Positions 1-13,972 of a stretch of DNA of 64,000 nt are shown one piece after another (the first letter of the stretch is position 1; each line of letters starts with the position of its first letter). This DNA is from Chrysomallon squamiferum (lineage: Eukaryota > Mollusca > Gastropoda > Neomphalida > Peltospiridae). The stretch spans positions 1,711,637-1,775,636 of the forward strand of contig CM022668.1 in NCBI GenBank assembly GCA_012295275.1, given 5' to 3'. The notes under the pieces were generated by a model that had not been told where the DNA came from, did not search any database, and worked only from the letters and a program-made list of their open reading frames with translations. Position numbers and translations under genes: made by a program.

Positions 1-167
1 TAAATATAGAGATTATGGAAAAGGAATATTTAGATTTAAGTGACATCACTATATATAAAATCACAAATAAAAAATGATAATAAAAAATATTGAAAAAGAA
101 TAAATAAATAAAATAAAATAAATTATTTTAAAAAAGTAAAGGTTAAAAGAAATAATAAAATAAATAA

Positions 168-231
<64 letters not shown>

Positions 232-1784
232 TGCACTTTTGATTCACTTAAATAAAACTGAAAAATGTTACTATTCCTTTACTTACTCTTAAAAATAAAC
301 AGTAAGGGATTTTCACATAAGTCACATACGTACCCTTTGATTAACTAGTAATGAAACATTGGTTGGCAGGGGTCACACTAGGCTTGAAAAATAGGGAGAA
401 GTGACTTCTCACTCTAGGCAAATTAGGGCAAAGTGAAATTTTGAAATTAATTTGTTTACAAGTTTAAAAGAACTGTTTATTTTGAACCTCTGACTACAAC
501 AGCAAAACAATCCATTTTTGAAGCTGTTCATACAGTAGATAGTGATAGATAGCTGTCTCTATAGGACTCAGTCGTAGATGCAAATTCTGTATCAATCAAT
601 AACATTAGAAGAAGATTCATGTTTATTGTCATTAAATAAAATGACATTGAGGCTTGCATAGGAACTAAAGGACCTATTATATCAGTTTCTTTGTTGTTTA
701 AAGTGAAATGTAGAATTAAAGTTAAATTTTTTTTTCTTTCAATAATTTATAAATTACTGTTGGACAAAATGGAGGCAAACTGTTCTTTCCAACTTCCAAG
801 TGATATATATTTTTGAACAAAAACGGAAATAAAAGCTTAAGAAATGAAGGCAACTTAGATTTCACCATGGATTAAAAATAAGATGAAATGTGCTATACAA
901 GGGCAATTACTTTGTCCATGTTGGTCCCAGACATGGACCAAGGACTAATTCCCATCCCTTGCTCAGTAGTTCATTTATCATAAAACACTAGACAAGCTCT
1001 TAACATAAATCAGACGTTAAGTGATACTTAGTGACATAACTAAACACATTTTTATGACATAAATTAGAAACTGTGACATTAATATGTAAGTATATGGTTC
1101 ACCTAAGATGACTTCACACTTGTGTAACTGCTTTTAATGTGAATATTTTTTGTTGCCAGTTTTCAGTTAGGTGCATATTCAGAAAAATAAAAACCCCCAC
1201 TTTTCTGACTTTTTTATGTGCAGTTAATAAAATAAACTATTAGTAAAACAAGATCTCTTTCTTTGTTTTCAGTTAAATGCAAATTCAATGAAATAAAACA
1301 CATTGACAAATTCATTGTGACACCTTCTTCAGGCCAGTGACTTTTGTCAGTGAGTTGTTAGAGCTGTGTTCTATTTCAGTGATATACTAACATCAAGTGA
1401 AACTTTTTGTCAATTTTAAAACTTTGATCTTTTTGTAGTTAGTGTCAGATTTTATAAAAGAGAAAGATAATTACATAAACTGGTTTGTCCAACAGTGATT
1501 TTTCTTATCTTTTAAGTGAGGCAGAGAAATCAACAGTTAAACAATAAATAAAATTCTGCTATCCTAATTTTTTAAATACACATCTGGTTCTATTTTGTGT
1601 TTGTGTGTATATATATATATATATATATTTTTTATTTTTTATTGTTGAAATGCTGAGTAATGTTAACTGAAGGAAAAAGGCTATTATTAACATATATATA
1701 AAAATACTACAAATTCTCAATTTATGAAATTTGCTTATTTATGAAGATAAAATAAATCTATTTATGAAACATTTAGTATTTACA
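1..1784. other. Non-coding, intron or 5' flank of SVIL
   Basis: No exon with splice sites and continuing frame was found. It holds a (TAA)n tract at about 170-226, TA-rich segments near 1612-1630 and a short inverted repeat at about 914-938 (GTCCATGT ... ACATGGAC). Since exon A is entered in mid-codon, this stretch is most likely an intron. Confidence 0.6.
170..226. repeat. (TAA)n microsatellite
   Basis: Uninterrupted AAT/TAA repeat visible by eye. Confidence 0.95.
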
Positions 1785-2520
1785 GAGGAGAAAAGAAATG
1801 TGGCTATATTTATGTAATGTTTTGTTTACAGAAGACAAAATATGTCAATATGTAATGTTATGTTTACAGACAAGAAAAGAGATATGGCTGTATTTATGTA
1901 GTGTTGTTTTTCAAAAGAGAAAAGAGATGTGACTGTATTTATGTAATAATATCTTTACAGAAAAGAAGAGAGATGTAACTATGTAATATTACATTTAGAG
2001 AAAAGAAAAGTGATTAGACAGTGTAATGTTTTGTTTACAGAAGAGAAAAGAGGTGATTATGTAATGTTTTGTTTACAGAAAAGAAGAGATGTGACTATGT
2101 AATGTTTTGTTTACAGAAGGGAAAAGAGATGTGACTATGTAATGTTTTGTTTACAGAAGAGAAAAGAGATGTGATTATATAATATTTTGTTTACAGAAGT
2201 GAAAAGAGATGTGACTGTGTAATGTTATGTTTACAGAATAGAAAAGATATGTGAGTATGTAATGTTATGTTACAGATGAGAAAAGAATGACTATGTAATG
2301 TATTTTACAGAAAAGAAAACAGATGTTGCTATCTAATGGTTTGTTTACAGAAGAGAAAAGAGGTGATTATGTAATGTTTTGTTTACAGAAGGGAAAAGAG
2401 ATGTAAGTATGTAATGTTTTGCTTACAGAAGGGAAAAGAGATGTAAGTATGTAATGTTTTGTTTACAGAAGGGAAAAGAGATGTGACTATGTAATGTTTT
2501 GTTTACAGAAGGGAAAAGAG
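1785..2520 (+). repeat. Splice-acceptor minisatellite (about 36-45 bp unit, ~18 copies)
   Basis: Tandem copies of a unit of the form TTTTGTTTACAG, AAGGGAAAAGAG, ATGTGACTATGTAATG. Early copies are diverged and 40-45 bp; later ones are ~36-38 bp and nearly identical. The last copy supplies the real acceptor and the first 12 bases of SVIL exon A. Confidence 0.93.
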
Positions 2521-2676
2521 AGCTGATGATGAAGATGAAAGCATGAAACAGCTGTCTGTTACTCAGAGGATTTTTGCGATGCAAAAGAAGATAGAGGAGG
2601 AGAAACTGGCAGCAATCACCCCCAAATCTGCCTCTCAGTCTGGTTACACCACTCCCAAGTCTGCCCTTAAGATCTG
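2509..2676 (+). CDS. SVIL: SVIL exon A (first visible)
   Basis: Encodes visible residues 1-56, including [19 protein letters not shown] and a Lys/Glu helix, then a [15 protein letters not shown] stretch. The acceptor is TTTGTTTACAG and the donor G|GTGAGT. The acceptor and the first 12 exon bases are the last unit of the minisatellite immediately upstream. Enters in phase with one base completing an upstream codon, so more exons lie to the left. Confidence 0.85.
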
Positions 2677-2800
2677 GTGAGTCAAAGCCTAATTAAATAT
2701 TGTTTAAAGTAGTAAACTAATTTGCTTCTTCCTTCTGAAAATTACCAACAATAGGTCAATACTGCTAAATTAAATGTTAATATTGTTTTTGATGTTGTTG

Positions 2801-2837
<37 letters not shown>

Positions 2838-5800
2838 GAAATCAAATATAATTTTTTGCAGATATGAAAATGAAAAATGGAATAAAAACAAAAACAACTG
2901 GATAGTGAAATCTGATTTTTATTGTTTTATTTATTTATTTACTTTTGGCAGGTGTCACAGTGATAATGAGATTGGTAGTAAATTTCATGCACAAATTTTA
3001 ATATTATTACCTAATTTAAAATCAGATCATTTTTTTTTTTCTATGTCAGATATCAAAATGAATGGAAAATTTTAATACTCATATTACCTAATTTAAAATC
3101 TTATTGTGTTTTTATTTGCTTGATGTCAAAGTGAAAATTGAACTGGTGATAAAGTGAATGAAGAATTTTAATGTTAATTTATCAAATTTAAGATTTAATT
3201 GTGTTTCTTTTTTCACCAGGTGTCAGAATGAAACTGGAGCTGGTAATAAAGTGAATGGTGACAGTTCTAACACGCAGGCAGTGTCTGGTGAGCAGTTGAT
3301 AGAGAAACTCAACAAACTCTCAGAACAGACAAACGTACAGGAGGTTGCTGGGCTGAAGTTGGTGCACAAGCAACGTGAACGTTTCCAGCAGCGACATCGT
3401 GCTGATGACTGGAGGAGGAAAACACAACCAGTGACTGTTGACGAAGTGAAGGAGGCAGACAGGTTTGTGACGTCTTCATTTTTTTGTTTCATCAGCTTCA
3501 TTTTCTTGTTTTCTACACTTCTTTACATTTTTATTTAAAACCTTTCTCTTTGTTAGTCTTCCTCTTCTTTTTCTTTCTTTTTTTTAAATTGTTTTTTGAT
3601 TCTGATTCACGTTTTTATTTCTGAGTAGCATCCAGACAAGACATAATCTTTAAAACATGTCAGCTGACAGAATTATAATGTTTTGAATAATTAAATTTTT
3701 ATACAGACAAGTTATGGTAGAATTTTCATAGCAATATGAACAAGTTATGTAAAAGATTTATTTATTTTATGTTGTAACTGTGTTGATGTAGTAGAGTAGA
3801 ATGTCTTCTTCAGTTTACTTTGTTTGTCATACTTGTTAACAAGACATTCATATAAGATGTTTATCTTTTAAATTTTAACCCTTGCTGTGAAACAGTCAGA
3901 TTTAATTCCAGTGACTGGAATGTGATATAAAATTGTCTTATCTTGGTAACAAAAACCATTATATTAATTTATATTTTTTTCAAATTTTTCATCTGTTTTT
4001 TTTTGATATTTCAAGATGTCATATTTTGAACAGTGGGATACATTCAATGTTTATTTGTTATAAAAAACAACAACTAATTTTTAAAGACAATTTGATATTG
4101 CAAGGGTTAATATAAAGTTTAACTTCTAGCTTTTTTGTATTATTTTAATATTGTAATCTTTCTGCTTACTTTTGATTTGCTACAAACAAACTGGTTGTGG
4201 AATTACATGATAGTGTTAGGTAGTAATGATTCTTGGAAATTTATTATTAAATAAAATCATTTATCATTGGTCCATCTCCCTTTCTAGCAATATATCATCA
4301 TGTTAATAAAACTTTTCAGACTTTGAAAGTTTCCAAATTACTTAATTAAAATACATATTTACCATCATTACGCTAAATCACCAAAGACTGGGTGTCTTTA
4401 TATATTTTTTAAAATTATTTATTTATTTATTAAATAAGTAAATAAATTTGTGTAAATTGACAAAAATATTTATTAAAACTTGTTACATAATGATGTGAAT
4501 CAGTGTAAAAGTTAGACTAGACTGGAAACCTGTTTGGTACTAGTACTGATATTTTGAAGGAAAATGTCTTGTTTAACATAGCTTCCATAATTCAGTCCTT
4601 GGTGATCTGGTGAATAGCTGTAATGAGTATCAAGTACAAAACATAATAAAAACAAATAAATGCACATTAGCATTCACATACAGAAACATATGTATGTATG
4701 TATACCACCCAGCATTATTAGGGTCCCAAAGCCAATGTTCATTCATTATCATTATTTTTTTTAAATACATCATTTGAAAAAATAACTGTAGTTCATTTAA
4801 AACTGAACCAAACGAGTGTCATCATCATTCATGTAAACATCACATTTTGAAAAACAAAAAGACTCTGAGTGAATGTAAGTACATACTTTTCAGTTTGGAA
4901 TCTGTTTTTGCATTCCGTGCTCTTGTCAGAAGACAATCTTCCAAAAATGTATTTCAACATCTAAAGGAGTTAGAAATGACTAAGAAACTTCCATCTGACA
5001 AAAAACCTGAATTTCCACAACATGCTATTCCAAATAAGTTAAACAAAAGACGCAATCGTTTGGAACGGTACCATACTCAGCCTGTCACTGCTGATGAACT
5101 AAACGCCATTCCTGAAGGTCAGGAGTCACCGATGAATTCTAACTTCAGATCCCTGGTGAAGAATGACTCAAAGGCAGATTCTGGAATTCTTTCTGGCTCT
5201 GAGGTGGAAATGTCCAGCCCAGACTGCTTGCAGAGCTTCAGTTTAGATATGGACAACAATGAGAATGATCCTGTATCTTTGAGCGTCTCAGCAAAGACTT
5301 CAATATTCCGCCAGATGGAAGAGAAAACAAAGGCAGAGAAAGACAAGTACAAAGCCTCGGCCAGTGGCGCCAAGCGCTACATAGACCGCAAACGTCGAGA
5401 GCGGATTAGAACACAGCCAGTTACTGAGGACGAGGTGAAAACAGCTTCAGAGATTGCTGAAAGAACAGAAAATGAGAAGAAGCCGGATGTTGCGAACAGA
5501 TCACAGAGTGTTGAGTCTGAGACAGAAAATAGTGATGAGTTAGCTGGGTAAGCTGTATTGAGATTGGTATCTGTTCCTCAGTCGCCATGTCTGCTTTCTC
5601 TGTTGCATGTTCCAAGGGTTTGGTGTTAGTGTGTCCATTTTGGTTATAGATTATAAAAAAAAATTGTTTTCGTTTTATCTTTATTTTGTATCTTTTGTTT
5701 CCTGTACAAATATTTTAAAAATTTACAGATATAAAGGCTTTGTACAATAAAAGTAAAGTTAAAAAAAGTGATTCTGATTAAAAATTCTTATTTTAGTTCA

Positions 5801-8800
5801 TCCATTTTATTTATTTATTTATATATTTATTTTTTTATTTATATTCAGTCTTCAGTTAATTAACTTTTGATCAGTTTCAGTTATTTAATTATTTTGTTTT
5901 ATTTTATTTTTGGGGTATAAATATTAATCTAAGTTTGCCTCACAGTTGCTTTGCATTTCTCTTTAAAATATATAACTTTTTTAATAATCATTTTCTTTAT
6001 TATTAGAACTATATAAACTTTTTTAATAATCATTTTCTTTATTATTAGAACTTTTTTTTATCTGAAAACTAGTGATTTACATAAATTTATTTCAGATTTA
6101 TACCTTTATGATTTCTATTAAAATGAACAATAATTTATTATTTGTATTCATTAATATTTAAAAAATATATTTTCATTCAAAAAATGAAAAATTGTTCATC
6201 TTCAGAAAGGTCTTTTTTTTTCTGTTTCTTTTATCTCTTTTTTGTTTTATATATGTAAATTTTATTAAAATTATTTCTTTTTTTTTTTTTTTTTATGTTT
6301 CATAGTTAAAGACTGATTATTTAAATTCTGTTGTATTCTGATAGGAAATATCTTGAAGATAATATCAAAAATGGCATCAGATACAAAATAAATGATTTTA
6401 CATTTACTTTGTTTTATTTGCTATTGTTATTATCTTTTTTCTTTATTATTTTATTTTATTGTTATTTTGTTGTGTAAAATTTTAATTTTGTTTTAACCTT
6501 GGTACTGTTGTTTGAATGTTGATTTTTTGATGACTGATTATGTTTAATGCTTGGAAGTTACTTGTAAGTTTGCAGTAGATAATTACAGACTGCTTGGTTT
6601 TCTCTGGCTTACTAATGTGACCCATTTCATTAACAACTGTTTAGTTAGTGTTCTAATAACAATATAGTTTAATGCTTTATTATACAGTAGTATACATGCC
6701 TATAGGAGGTGACAATTGTTAGAAAATCAATCTTAGAATAATTTTTTTTTTTTTAAATTTAATTTAATATAAAACATTTGCATACCTTAAATGCACACCA
6801 TTTGTTATACTGTATTTTGCACACACACACACTATGTATATATATATATATAAATACAAAAATGTTAAAGATGACTATATTGATAGGTTTGTAGTAAGAA
6901 TATTTTTTGAGATTTGAATTTTCAGACAGCAAATTCCATTGATCTTTATTTTAAAATCCTATGGGCATGACAATCCTACTAACAGAATATATACCATTGT
7001 ACTCTAGTATCTATTTGTACATATAAATATATATCTATATAGGTACATTTATAAACATCTTGTCATAATTAAGTTTTGTATTATGTTTTATATTTCAGAT
7101 GTTTTGTTTATGTACAGTTACTGTTTCGGTATAGCATTATCAACAGCTGTAATGACAAAAAAAAAAAAAGATCAATAATAATAATAATAATAATAATAAA
7201 AAGTATCTTAGCCAAAAAAAAATCTGCTATACATTCCATCACTTTTTAAAGTTGTATGTAATGTAAACTATCTGATTATGTGGGGGGGGGGGGTTTGACA
7301 CTTTTATTTACAATTTTTTTTATTACTTTACCATACTGGTAATTTATAAAACAATTTAAATATAGGATTAATGCTTTCTGATTCTTTTTGAAAGAACATT
7401 TTGTTTTTGTCTGTCTCTCCATTTTTCAGTTGTTTTTTTTTAATGAAAAATGAGACAGATAGACAAAACAAAAACTATCTTAACATTATCCATCTTTTGT
7501 TTTTATCTCGATATTTTTCACGTTCCTTTTAATAAACCTCTTTTGTCTTCTTCCTTATTTTCCAGGCTTTTCTGCAATTAAATAACCATTGTACTTTTAT
7601 TATAGAATTATTAACAATATTACTTCTTATATGTCAAAAGATTATTTTGTTCACAATCATGAATTTGCTTCTAAAATATATTTTATATGTAATTTTATAT
7701 GTATGCTAATGTGATGGAATGTATAGATATGTGAATGTCATAAACGTTTAGATAAGATCAGTAACGTCCATTTAGGAATTTTAAAATCCTCTTTCTTAAA
7801 TAAATCAAAGAGTATATGTGACTACTCTTGCCCTTCTTGTCAAGTCAGCATATATGAGGACATAAAAAATTCCTCAAAGTTTGTTAAGGCAAAATATTTC
7901 CATGCTAACAGGCAGAGTTTGAAACTGTGACATGAACTGCTAAACCTGTTTCTACACAGATCTAACTGACCATGAAGTAACCTGTTCTTTTAAAACTTCA
8001 TCTGTCATCATATTTTTTATCATAACAAACAGTCAAAAACCATACAAACACATTTATGTAAGTATACATAAATTATATATATATATGTGTGTGGGGTGTA
8101 TCTATATATATTCGTATATAATACTACGTAAATACATACATACATAGATAAATGCACACTCACAAACACACACACACAAACACACACACATACATACATA
8201 CATATACACATATGTATGTATGTAAATACTGATACATGTGAACATACACATGAACAATACACACATTTCTGAATATGTAACAGAAAAAAAAACGACCATA
8301 ACTTCCTATAAGAATCTTTCAACGAACAACATTATATTATAAGTATTTTAAACTTGCTTGACTGAATAGCTGGTTCAGAAAGATGAGATTGTTTGATGTG
8401 TTACCTATCCAAATATAGCCACTACTGTAGTGATTTTGTCAACAGGATATCACTGAAGCATGTCTTATTCTGAATTTAAAGTCTTGCATGAATAGACCCA
8501 GTCATTTTTTGTTTTTAAAGATTTCCAAGTAAATCTTACACTGAACTTCAGTAAATCTGTGATGTGGGTGATTCAAAGCACATGAATGTTCATCAGTTCT
8601 CAGTGTTGTTACTGAACATACCTGTCCAGATTAAATCAAAACAAACATTACTCACACTGAAAGGATGTGATAATCTCTAGTCTTCTTCATGTAAGATAAT
8701 AATGTTTAAAAAAAAAAAAAAAAAAAAAAAGTAAAAAAACAACAAAAAAGTTGTTTATTTTTGTGTTTGTCTAGATCCAGACATTGTAGATTGGTATGTC

Positions 8801-11800
8801 ACTGTGTATAAAATATTTATTCAGTGAAAAATCAGACATCTCTACTATCAGGCATTACTGAAGTAATAATTACTGAATACTCTTTTCAAATTTTATCTCT
8901 TTCTTAACCATATCAGAGTTGAACTATTCATAACATAAAGCAAAGAAAGATAATTATCAGTCACCTTTAGAACATTTGATATTTTTTTTTTTTCACATCC
9001 AAATCAGATATATACATAAATAGAATATCTATATACTTACCTATTATATATGTATGTGTATGTATATTTGTGATAGGATCTATAATGGGATCATGAACAA
9101 TCTTAAAAAATATTATCCTTATTGTGAGAGCTTAAACTGTTTGGTCAAATCAAATGATTTTATAACATGAATATTTATTTTATGATGGGGAAGAGTCACA
9201 GAAACAGCTTTTATAAAGAAATTAATCAGGCAAAAATGTGACACCTGCAATATCTGATCAAATTTTTTCAGGTGTAGTTTACCTGTATGACCTAGATCAG
9301 CTGTCTTTAAACACTTTGTTGTGTTTATCGGTGTTGTTGTTTGTCGTTGCAGTCTCAGTGTGGTGGAGAAGGTGAGGCTGTTCAGTGAGAGCAAGGCAAA
9401 GAAGGACGAGGCAGTGAAACACGATGTCCCCGTACCCCGCAGACGTGCACGCAAACAGGCAACACGCTTTGCTACACAGGTAACATCCTTTCTGATAAAC
9501 CCGCCTGCTTACAAATAGGTGTGTGACAAATTCTTTTTTACAATGACTGTAGACTGCATTTTATTAAAACTGTTAATCTGTTTTATACGTATTAACATGG
9601 GTACATTATGTACATAAAATAGTTTTATATTGAATGCTGGTAGTCTTTGCAGGGTAAATATATTATAAGTCAATTGAAATAATCTGTGACAACTTAATAT
9701 TTTATAGGCTGTGGATAATAATCTATAGGATGTTAATATAATAATAGTCTAAGGATGATTATAATATGTAGCCTAGGAATAATTAAAATATAGACTGAGT
9801 AATAGCCTGCATTACTATGGTGTCTGTACAATATACTGAATAATAGTCTATTAGATATTACTGGCTGTAGCTAATTGTCAGTGCAGTAACCTGATGTTGC
9901 AGCATTATAGTATGTACAAGTTATGATACAGACTGGAATAATGGCCAATCTGTTATATACATACACACATATATTTTAAACAGTACTTGTCATGGTATGA
10001 ATACATCATCTTAAAAAAAATTAAATTAAAAGTTCTTTATACTTATAAGTTATTATTTTATTTAGTTTCAGTGATGTAATCACTTAATAACAAATTATAA
10101 CAATAGAATAATACTGTTTATAATTATAAATTAAAACTGGATGGCAAAACCCAAATAAAACATAACTTAAAAGTTTAGAAAATATATTTAAACTATTTCT
10201 TCATATCATCATTTTTGTCATTGATATTAACCTTTAAGAATTTCTTGATTTGCTAATGATACACAGTTCTGCAGAATGTAAAATACATTTTCTTTTCACG
10301 TATGCTGTATAAAATGATAATTTGTTTTACAGCATGGACATTCCATTGACATTGTAAGAATACTGCTCAGATATTACTTACGCAATTAAATGTGTTTTTG
10401 TGTTAATTCAGTTTTTTATTTTTATTTTATTTTATTTTGTTGCTTTGGTTTTAGCCATTGTTTTAAGTTCAGTTTAAAGACATTGGATAAAAATGAAATT
10501 CTTTTTTGTTGAATGGAAAATAACAATTTACTTGATATATTTCTGTCAGGAAGAAAAGAAAATGTTTGACAAATATCCACTTCAATGTTGTGGATAATAA
10601 ACACTTGCTATAATCTATGACCTGTTAGATATAGATGATACTGTACAAATAAGCATGGCTTTCAGCCTATTTTGTTTTGTTCTTGCATTTGGTTTAATGT
10701 CACAAAACAGTGTTCATTAGTTAATTTTACTGATTTATAAAATGTAAAATATACTGATTTCCGAATGCAGCATTTAAATTTGTGATAATGTGAACTGTAA
10801 TATTTCATGTTCTGTTGTATATAGCTTCATTGCTTTTACAAGGAATAGTTTAATTACAGAATTATGTATTGTGTGTTTAGCAGAAATGTGTAAAAATATC
10901 ACTGCACATTTGTCTCCAGTATTATTTTTGTTATTATTATTTTTGGTGTTGTTGGAATTTATTTAGATTGTAATTTAAAATATTATTACATGACAAAAAG
11001 ATATTTTGTTGTTGTAATAAAGTTTAATGTATTAAATTACTTTGATTTGCTGGATTCTCTTGAAAGAGGAGTTGAATATGTAAATATGTGTATTAGTAAT
11101 CAGTATCACTCAAATCCAGATATTTCAAGATGTAATGAACATTAATAGAAAAGGTTTAAATATAACTATAATAATAATAAAAAAAAAAAAAAAAAAATAC
11201 CTCAGTATTTTGCATTTTAAGCTGAAAAAGCATAGTATTCAAAATCAATTAATTTTTGTTTTTATTATTTCCAGCCTGTAACAACAGAGGAAGTAGTAAA
11301 AGCTGCTTCTTTGAACCGAGTATCCCCATTGGCTGCCACTCTTATCAAACCTCCTGAACCAGACATCTTACAAGGTCTTCCATTGGCTGCTCAGAGAGAA
11401 CTCATAGTTCTTCATGCCCAGCAGTGTTTATCACAGCCAAGCTCAAGAAGATCATCATTTGGTGACATGGACCAGATTTCTAAAGGTATCATGGGAAACT
11501 ATATTAATGTTCGTAATTTGCAATGTTTTATATTTTACCTGTATTACAATAAAAAACAGTGTTTTCAAAATATTATAAAAATAAAAAATATAAATAGGAT
11601 AAAAATCATTTTGAAATGCAAATAAAATTTAAAGAAGTAAATACCAAGTTGAGAAACAAAATTAAAACATTAATAATGCAATTTTTTTTTTCTAAAAATG
11701 TGTATAAAATATTTATAATATATAAAATTTATAATACATATATAACATATAACAATATAGAAAGTTCACTTAAAGTTTATAATATAATAAGGCATAAATT

Positions 11801-12876
11801 CAGTTTTAACATAAAATTAATATTTTACCATTAATTTGTATTATCATTTAGAGCAGCACCTGAATAATTTATATGATAGCATTAAATTGTATTATAGCAT
11901 ATAATACATATTATTAAATTGTATTGTAGCATATAATACATTATCTTTCTTATATGTCTTCAGAAGATAGCTCAAAGGAAGCTGACTCAAAGGAAACACA
12001 AGTGAAGGACAGTCCAGAAGTGAAAGGAATCCTGAAACACCAAGTGTCTCACCAGAGTCCAGATCATGATGTTAAGAGTATCCTCAAGACTGAGAAGGAC
12101 AAAAAGGACAGCCAAGAGCCAAAGAGCATCCTGAAACGATCAGAAGCAGATGAGTCAAGTCAGAAACAAACTGAGCTTGTTGGAAAGGGAATTCTCAAAC
12201 ACTCACACAGTCTTTCCAAATCCCTTGATGGAACCTCAAAAGGAATTCTGAAAGCTTCAGATCTGCAGACGTCCCCAGTGCTAGAATCAAATCTGAAACA
12301 CTCATTGAAACAGGTGGATTCAAAACTGAGCAGCTCTGAGAACAGTCTGAATAGAGGTATTCTGAAATCTGGAGGTGCTTTTGACAATCTGAACAGTAAT
12401 GCAAACTGTGAGATTGGATCTGGTGATAAAAAACATGATTTAATTTCTCCTCAGACAAAAAGTCCCATGCATAAAGAAAGTGTTAAAGAAAAACAGACAG
12501 ACAGTTCAGAGGATTTGGAACAAAAGAATGATGAGAATAATCATCAAGAGGTCACAGAGGTCACATCAGAGACTGTGTTCTATATATCTGATTCTTCTTC
12601 ACCAGAAAAGGAGACAACTCCTGAAAGATCATCAGAAAGTACTTCAGTCAAAAGAAAATCAAGATTTCAGGATCGAAAATCTCAGGGAGAAAGGTCAGTG
12701 TAAAAATAATTAAAAATAATATTTTTATATTTCTTTCCTACTTTTTTCTCCCCTTTTCTTTTCTTTTTTTTTTGTTGAATTTAAAAAAGTTATAAATCTT
12801 CTGCAACACTGAAGCACTTGAAGTTTCAGTGACTTTCCATTTGGGTAAATCTTTTTTCTTTTACTATTGTTATTAA

Positions 12877-12910
<34 letters not shown>

Positions 12911-13914
12911 AATAATAATTTATGCTTTATATAAATATAATTTTTTTTTTTAAACTTTTTACCTTTTTTGTAAAAATAAAGTGCAGGACAATAATCCATT
13001 ATCCATTCCTATAGAAGTGTTGATAGAACTACCCTTTACATCATTTTAGCATGACAAATTACAAAGCAGATCTATATTTAATTAATTTTTATACAGGTTG
13101 ATTATTGAGAAATATTTCTGTAAGTGTTGTAAAAAAAACATGGAAACTTATCATTTTTACTTCTTTTGTACAGATCTTTGAAATGGTGTGTTAATTCTGA
13201 TAAAATGTTATGCGAGCTACTAATTTTTGTCATCATTATGATTTGTTAATTCATTGGTAAAATTGACATTCTTTAAATTTATTGGGTTCTTTTTACTTTT
13301 CAAATGTTAATACATTAAAAAGAAAACTGGAAAATGTCTTACCTGGAAAAGAAATAATCCATTAGGTACACAAACGGTTTAAGACATCTGCTAGTTAAAC
13401 TGATCTTAGATGTGTTCAGAATAAAGTATTTATTTTTAAATTAATTTATTGAAACTGTGTTAGTAATATTATTCTCTAATGACTAGAACATTTTTTTTTA
13501 ATAAATGTATTAAGTAAACTGAAAGTAAGAGATGTTTGTGTTTCTAAGAGACTAATTAAAATACTAGACATTTTGTTTTTTTTGTCCAAGTTATGTGTAC
13601 TTACAATACTGATAAATTATTGTGTCTTGTATAGAATACAGATAATTCAGTTAAAATTCAGCAGTCTTTAAAGGTGGACATGGAGAAAAATTCAGAAACC
13701 AATTAAATTATTATTCTGCTGATAAACAATATTCCATGATTAAATGTGAGGGATAGTTAACAGCAGATGTGTTTATGTTTATTATCTGTATTTATGGAAA
13801 ATTTATTAACATTTTCCATAAAACTAACTTCATTTTGTACATTTCCATATTTTATTCCAGTAATAATAATAATAATAATAATAATAAAATAATAATAATA
13901 ATATTAATAATAGT

Positions 13915-13972
<58 letters not shown>

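Noticed and set aside
914-938. Short inverted repeat GTCCATGT ... ACATGGAC
   Set aside because: Too short and isolated to name as an element or structured RNA.
4847-4929. ATG at 4847 as a start of a separate 234-aa protein
   Set aside because: An acceptor lies inside the frame, and the coding part continues the supervillin frame from exon B in the right phase.
4893-4929. Earlier acceptor for SVIL exon C (CTTTTCAG at 4892)
   Set aside because: In frame and possible, but the segment it adds is unremarkable; left as an alternative.
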